In this document: positions 4,401 to 5,376 of the stretch, in pieces
How positions within the stretch are numbered: position 1 is the stretch's first letter
How the letters are laid out: every line of letters starts with the position of its first letter
DNA from: WTJH01 sp049889695
GTDB taxonomy: Bacteria; Bacteroidota; Bacteroidia; Flavobacteriales; Flavobacteriaceae
Assembly (NCBI GenBank): GCA_049889695.1
Contig: JBMHCX010000010.1
Coordinates: 1 to 5,376 of the forward strand
Direction: 5' to 3'
Length of the DNA stretch: 5,376 bases
Translations under genes and position numbers: made by a program
The notes under the pieces: model-generated
Database searches by the model: none
Told to the model about the DNA's origin: nothing
What the model saw: the letters and a program-made list of their open reading frames with translations, nothing else

Positions 4401-5376
4401 TAGTGACAATATAATCAACTATTCTTCTACCATTACAATCACTGCTACTTTTAGCGAAGGGATGAGCAATTATCCGACCATTTCTATTGGTGATGGCGTG
4501 TCGAATGCGGTTTTGAGTTCTACAACCTCAGCCATTTGGACGTATTTTCTGGATATGACTGCTTGGACTGGAAGTAGTTCCTCTGTCAACGTTACGGTTC
4601 AAGGAGAAGATTCTAGTGAAAATCAATATGCGGGAACCGACAGCATCACATTCATCCTCGATACAACATCACCCACTGTTATTTTAACGGATAGTGATGC
4701 CGATAATGTTTTAGGAGCCGATACCACGGTGACCGTCACAGCGACTTTTTCCGAAAACATGGCTACCGCTCCAAGAATAACCATAGGAGATGGGGTGACC
4801 AATGTAGCCATGACTTCCACCAGCTCCAGTGTATGGAGCTATATACTCGACATGAGTACATGGACGGGTAGCGGCCCAACAGCAGTCGTGACAGTTTCTG
4901 GGACAGATATTATCGGCAATGCTTATTCGGGAACAGATAGCATTACCTTCACCCTCGACACAACTGCCCCTACTGTTACCTTAGCGGATAGTGATGCGGA
5001 TGATATTTTAGGAGACGACACTACTGTGACCGTCACAGCGACTTTTTCCGAAAACATGGTCAGTACGCCAAGAATCAGCATAGGCGATGGCGTGACCAAT
5101 GTGGCCATGACTTCCACTAGTTCCAGTGTATGGAGCTACGTGCTTGACATGAGCACATGGACCGGCAGTGGACCAACGGCTGTTGTTACTGTATCTGGAA
5201 CAGACATCGCTGGAAATGCCTATACGGGAACAGACAGCATTACATTTACCCTAGATACCACCGCACCTACAGTTACTGTAACGGATAGTGATGCCGATGA
5301 TATTTTAGGAGCCGATACCACTGTGACCGTCACAGCGACTTTTTCCGAAAACATGGCTACCGCTCCAAGAATCACC
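1312..5376 (+). CDS. Giant exported multidomain adhesin-like protein (LamG-like, GLUG, cadherin-like, Ig-like repeats); runs off right edge
   Basis: The frame is open for 1355 codons without a stop and continues past the window. Order of parts: signal peptide 1-35; Ser/Thr-rich segment 36-118; LamG-like domain about 119-386; linker 387-445; degenerate Ig-like repeat 446-543; EF-hand-like loop 555-564; GLUG region about 566-917; cadherin-like domain about 920-1018; 99-residue Ig-like repeats from 1022 on. The mature part has no cysteine and is rich in Thr, Ser, Asp and Gly, as usual for long surface adhesins. Such proteins in Bacteroidota are typically exported by the type IX system through a C-terminal signal, which is not in view, so the route is inferred. 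The likely role is binding to surfaces, polysaccharide or other cells. No catalytic motif is visible. The first in-frame ATG is used as start, with a weak purine-rich GAAGGGG at 1294-1300. A TTG at 1342 would give a more compact signal peptide. No co-directional partner is visible. Confidence 0.9.
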   Translation, partial: MNDRIKDLRLLIRDKTLSKLRYAFFCLISLTTLYAQDTTGPVLSSFTQSSTLDITTGAVTVTFYITASDSSTISSVSTAPFLYSNVGSPTIATGYNIFSNWSVDSTAHTNWSPTSDSSLKGWYDASITSNISTNSNGEVTSFSSRGYGPNMSKTSSRGYAFSGSLSGVSNLKSGASTQINGLNTIYFQGPNNTSTLQTSSYNWGVSDGNYMILGTAHIDGLSHQRASLWSLRDTDSNQEDVQLRADNSSNSVTYPGAFYGAFEFTSVNTTNFSNDFSSTSFVDKNVIHSSIFNATTNSYSNHLYASNQQAETNANGTYTGELDNKQELYLMSNREGQRVLTGNFGELLIYNSTSETLRQKVEGYLAHKWGMEANLKSDHPYKSEEPKINYVYTYAAELLLDPDKVPDGTYKINLNTAAFVDSNSNSAPTPTGYNNFTLTVVNNPAPTVTLSSTDSDAIVSPGSVVTITATFSESMSATPTISLSGIVSNQPMTGTTSAAIWKYRWTVAEGATTTVTVSGADLGGKAYSGTDSLTFTIKYLPQTPTLTTEASLGKDVNLDGDTSDPVYLITNLAELLWISEQSENSSSWADGKVFLQTQDIDASPTRYWDDDDQNDFSAAGNNEGWLPIGFNGTFDGFYNGDYNKIIGLTINRTSNDPLGFIAQIYGQSVDDQAGVVRLGIIDGKYTIKKGSGSGYERIGGVIGRAYTIFGTAKLTDMFFEGEIKDISTSGGYQIGGLIGEFVPFDPSGAVENSYSNVQATGYRGGGLIGRFSSGAIKNVYARGSFTKGNGGEYAFGGIAESTTPNIDDISIKYAYSSVDFINISTNKIGAIAEESDEEYDGTGPEKGYFNNIYFNSDFGFDAFHVKDLTDNTYTSLESVTTTFLKSDQVIAPTGLLSSSIWGQNDNINDGFPYLKGWKDFGLSKNGISTTASAGDIIGSFIFNDAGSGATITYQLTTGDFDNQYFTIDTSTITPRLKITSAGAALLSSTTSFTILVQGTTNETPADVLLRKFVLPVKDMTAPTVILTSTDSDNIINYSSTITITATFSEGMSNYPTISIGDGVSNAVLSSTTSAIWTYFLDMTAWTGSSSSVNVTVQGEDSSENQYAGTDSITFILDTTSPTVILTDSDADNVLGADTTVTVTATFSENMATAPRITIGDGVTNVAMTSTSSSVWSYILDMSTWTGSGPTAVVTVSGTDIIGNAYSGTDSITFTLDTTAPTVTLADSDADDILGDDTTVTVTATFSENMVSTPRISIGDGVTNVAMTSTSSSVWSYVLDMSTWTGSGPTAVVTVSGTDIAGNAYTGTDSITFTLDTTAPTVTVTDSDADDILGADTTVTVTATFSENMATAPRIT
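1666..2469 (+). other. LamG/concanavalin-like domain (residues 119-386)
   Basis: It opens with LKGWYDAS, the 'L.LWLDASD' type opening of LamG-like domains in Bacteroidota and Planctomycetes. An INGLNTIYFQG strand follows. It ends with GELLIYNSTSETLRQKVEGY, then LAHKWGMEANL and DHPYKSEEP. That closing stretch (YLAHKWG at 364-370, HPY at 379-381) is a very characteristic signature. These jelly-roll domains commonly bind carbohydrate or other ligands. The ligand here is unknown. Confidence 0.75.
2647..2940 (+). repeat. Isolated degenerate Ig-like repeat (residues 446-543)
   Basis: This 98-residue unit begins PTVTLSSTDSDAI and contains TITATFSESM and AYSGTDSLTFTI. It clearly belongs to the same family as the tandem repeats from 4375 on, but is more diverged and lacks the IGDGV and DMSTWTG motifs. 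It is separated from the array by the GLUG and cadherin-like regions. Bacterial Ig-like (Big) domains act as rigid spacers or binding modules in surface proteins. Confidence 0.75.
2974..4062 (+). other. EF-hand-like loop and GLUG-motif region (residues 555-917)
   Basis: The segment starts with DVNLDGDTSD (555-564), a loop with Asp/Asn spacing like dockerin or thrombospondin type-3 calcium sites. YLITNLAELLWIS (567-579), FLQTQDIDAS, WLPIGFNGTFDGFYNG and IIGLTIN then form the usual lead-in of GLUG proteins. Glycine-rich GLUG-type units follow: IGGVIGR (about 698-704), IGGLIGEF (about 734-741), GGGLIGRF (764-771), FGGIAES (795-801) and IGAIAEES (828-835). Each of the middle units alternates with strands such as VENSYSNVQATG or IKNVYARGSF. 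The closing NDGFPYLKGW (908-917) is the normal end of such regions. This probably folds as a beta-helix-like stalk or binding surface, as in IgA-peptidase-like surface proteins. Confidence 0.8.
4069..4365 (+). other. Cadherin-like domain (residues 920-1018)
   Basis: The order FGLSKNGISTTASAGDIIGSF, then DAGSGATITYQL, DFDNQYFTID, LKITSAGAALL and SFTILVQGTT, ending LPVKD, follows the strand pattern of bacterial cadherin-like domains: G-x-x-I/V-G near the start, TY-x-L, F-x-I, and a final strand before an Asp. Such domains usually bind calcium between tandem copies. Here there is only one copy and several canonical acidic residues are missing, so calcium binding is uncertain. Confidence 0.6.
4375..5376 (+). 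repeat. Tandem array of 99-residue (297-bp) bacterial Ig-like repeats, continuing past the edge
   Basis: Three full units start at 4375, 4672 and 4969, each exactly 297 bp, and a fourth starts at 5266 and is cut by the window end after 37 codons. Each unit carries PTV, an acidic turn (DSDADD), TVTATFSENM, IGDGVTNVAM, SSSVWSY.LDMSTWTG, VVTVSGTD and AY.GTDSITFTLDTTA. Units 2 and 3 agree at 87 of 99 residues by hand count. Unit 1 is clearly more diverged. The pattern fits bacterial Ig-like (Big) domains. The Asp-rich turn at each boundary may bind calcium and stiffen the rod, which is an inference. Between units 2, 3 and 4 a 33-bp block is identical in DNA (4729-4761, 5026-5058, 5323-5355). Confidence 0.88.

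Noticed and set aside
4623..5117. Two similar antisense ORFs (4623-4820 and 4923-5117), both beginning MEVMATLVTPSPM
   Set aside because: They are mirror readings of the same stretch of two consecutive Ig-like repeats. Their similarity comes from the sense-strand repeat, not from a gene family.
4375..5376. CRISPR-like array
   Set aside because: The 297-bp periodicity is in frame with a long coding sequence, and the units are protein domains without short repeat/spacer structure.

Overview
The window looks like a piece of a Bacteroidota genome, most likely a marine-type flavobacterium. The evidence is the AT-rich sequence, signal peptides ending in ...FYG|Q and ...LYA|Q, the absence of strong Shine-Dalgarno sites, and a giant surface protein built from modules common in that phylum (LamG-like, GLUG, cadherin-like and bacterial Ig-like). 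The genus cannot be told from the sequence alone.

Left edge (1-332): this is the right-hand boundary of an integrated element. The first 28 codons of a tyrosine-type integrase are read leftward off the window. An AT-rich stretch follows with several short direct and inverted repeats. Next comes the 3' half of a tRNA-Ala(GGC) gene, from the anticodon arm to CCA, with no 5' half, and then the tRNA's own intrinsic terminator. An isolated tRNA 3' end beside an outward-reading integrase is the expected outcome of integration into a tRNA gene. The element should lie to the left, with the reconstituted tRNA at its far end, and the original chromosome should start just right of position 296.

Middle (333-1311): a small exported protein of unknown function lies on the minus strand (481-873), and a doubtful 72-residue minus-strand ORF lies at 1017-1235. 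The stretches 333-480 and 874-1016 hold no gene that can be supported. A short direct repeat sits in the divergent gap before the large gene.

Right (1312-5376): one reading frame without a stop for 1355 codons runs off the right edge. It encodes an exported, cysteine-free multidomain protein. In order it has a signal peptide, a LamG-like domain with the YLAHKWG...HPY signature, one degenerate Ig-like repeat, an EF-hand-like loop, a GLUG region, a cadherin-like domain, and a tandem array of 99-residue Ig-like repeats still continuing at the edge. The likely role is a cell-surface or secreted adhesin. Its C-terminus, where a type IX secretion sorting signal would be, is outside the window.

No complete new multi-gene system is visible. 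The points most worth a second look are the tRNA attachment-site boundary with its candidate integrase-binding repeats, and the mosaic nucleotide conservation within the adhesin repeats.
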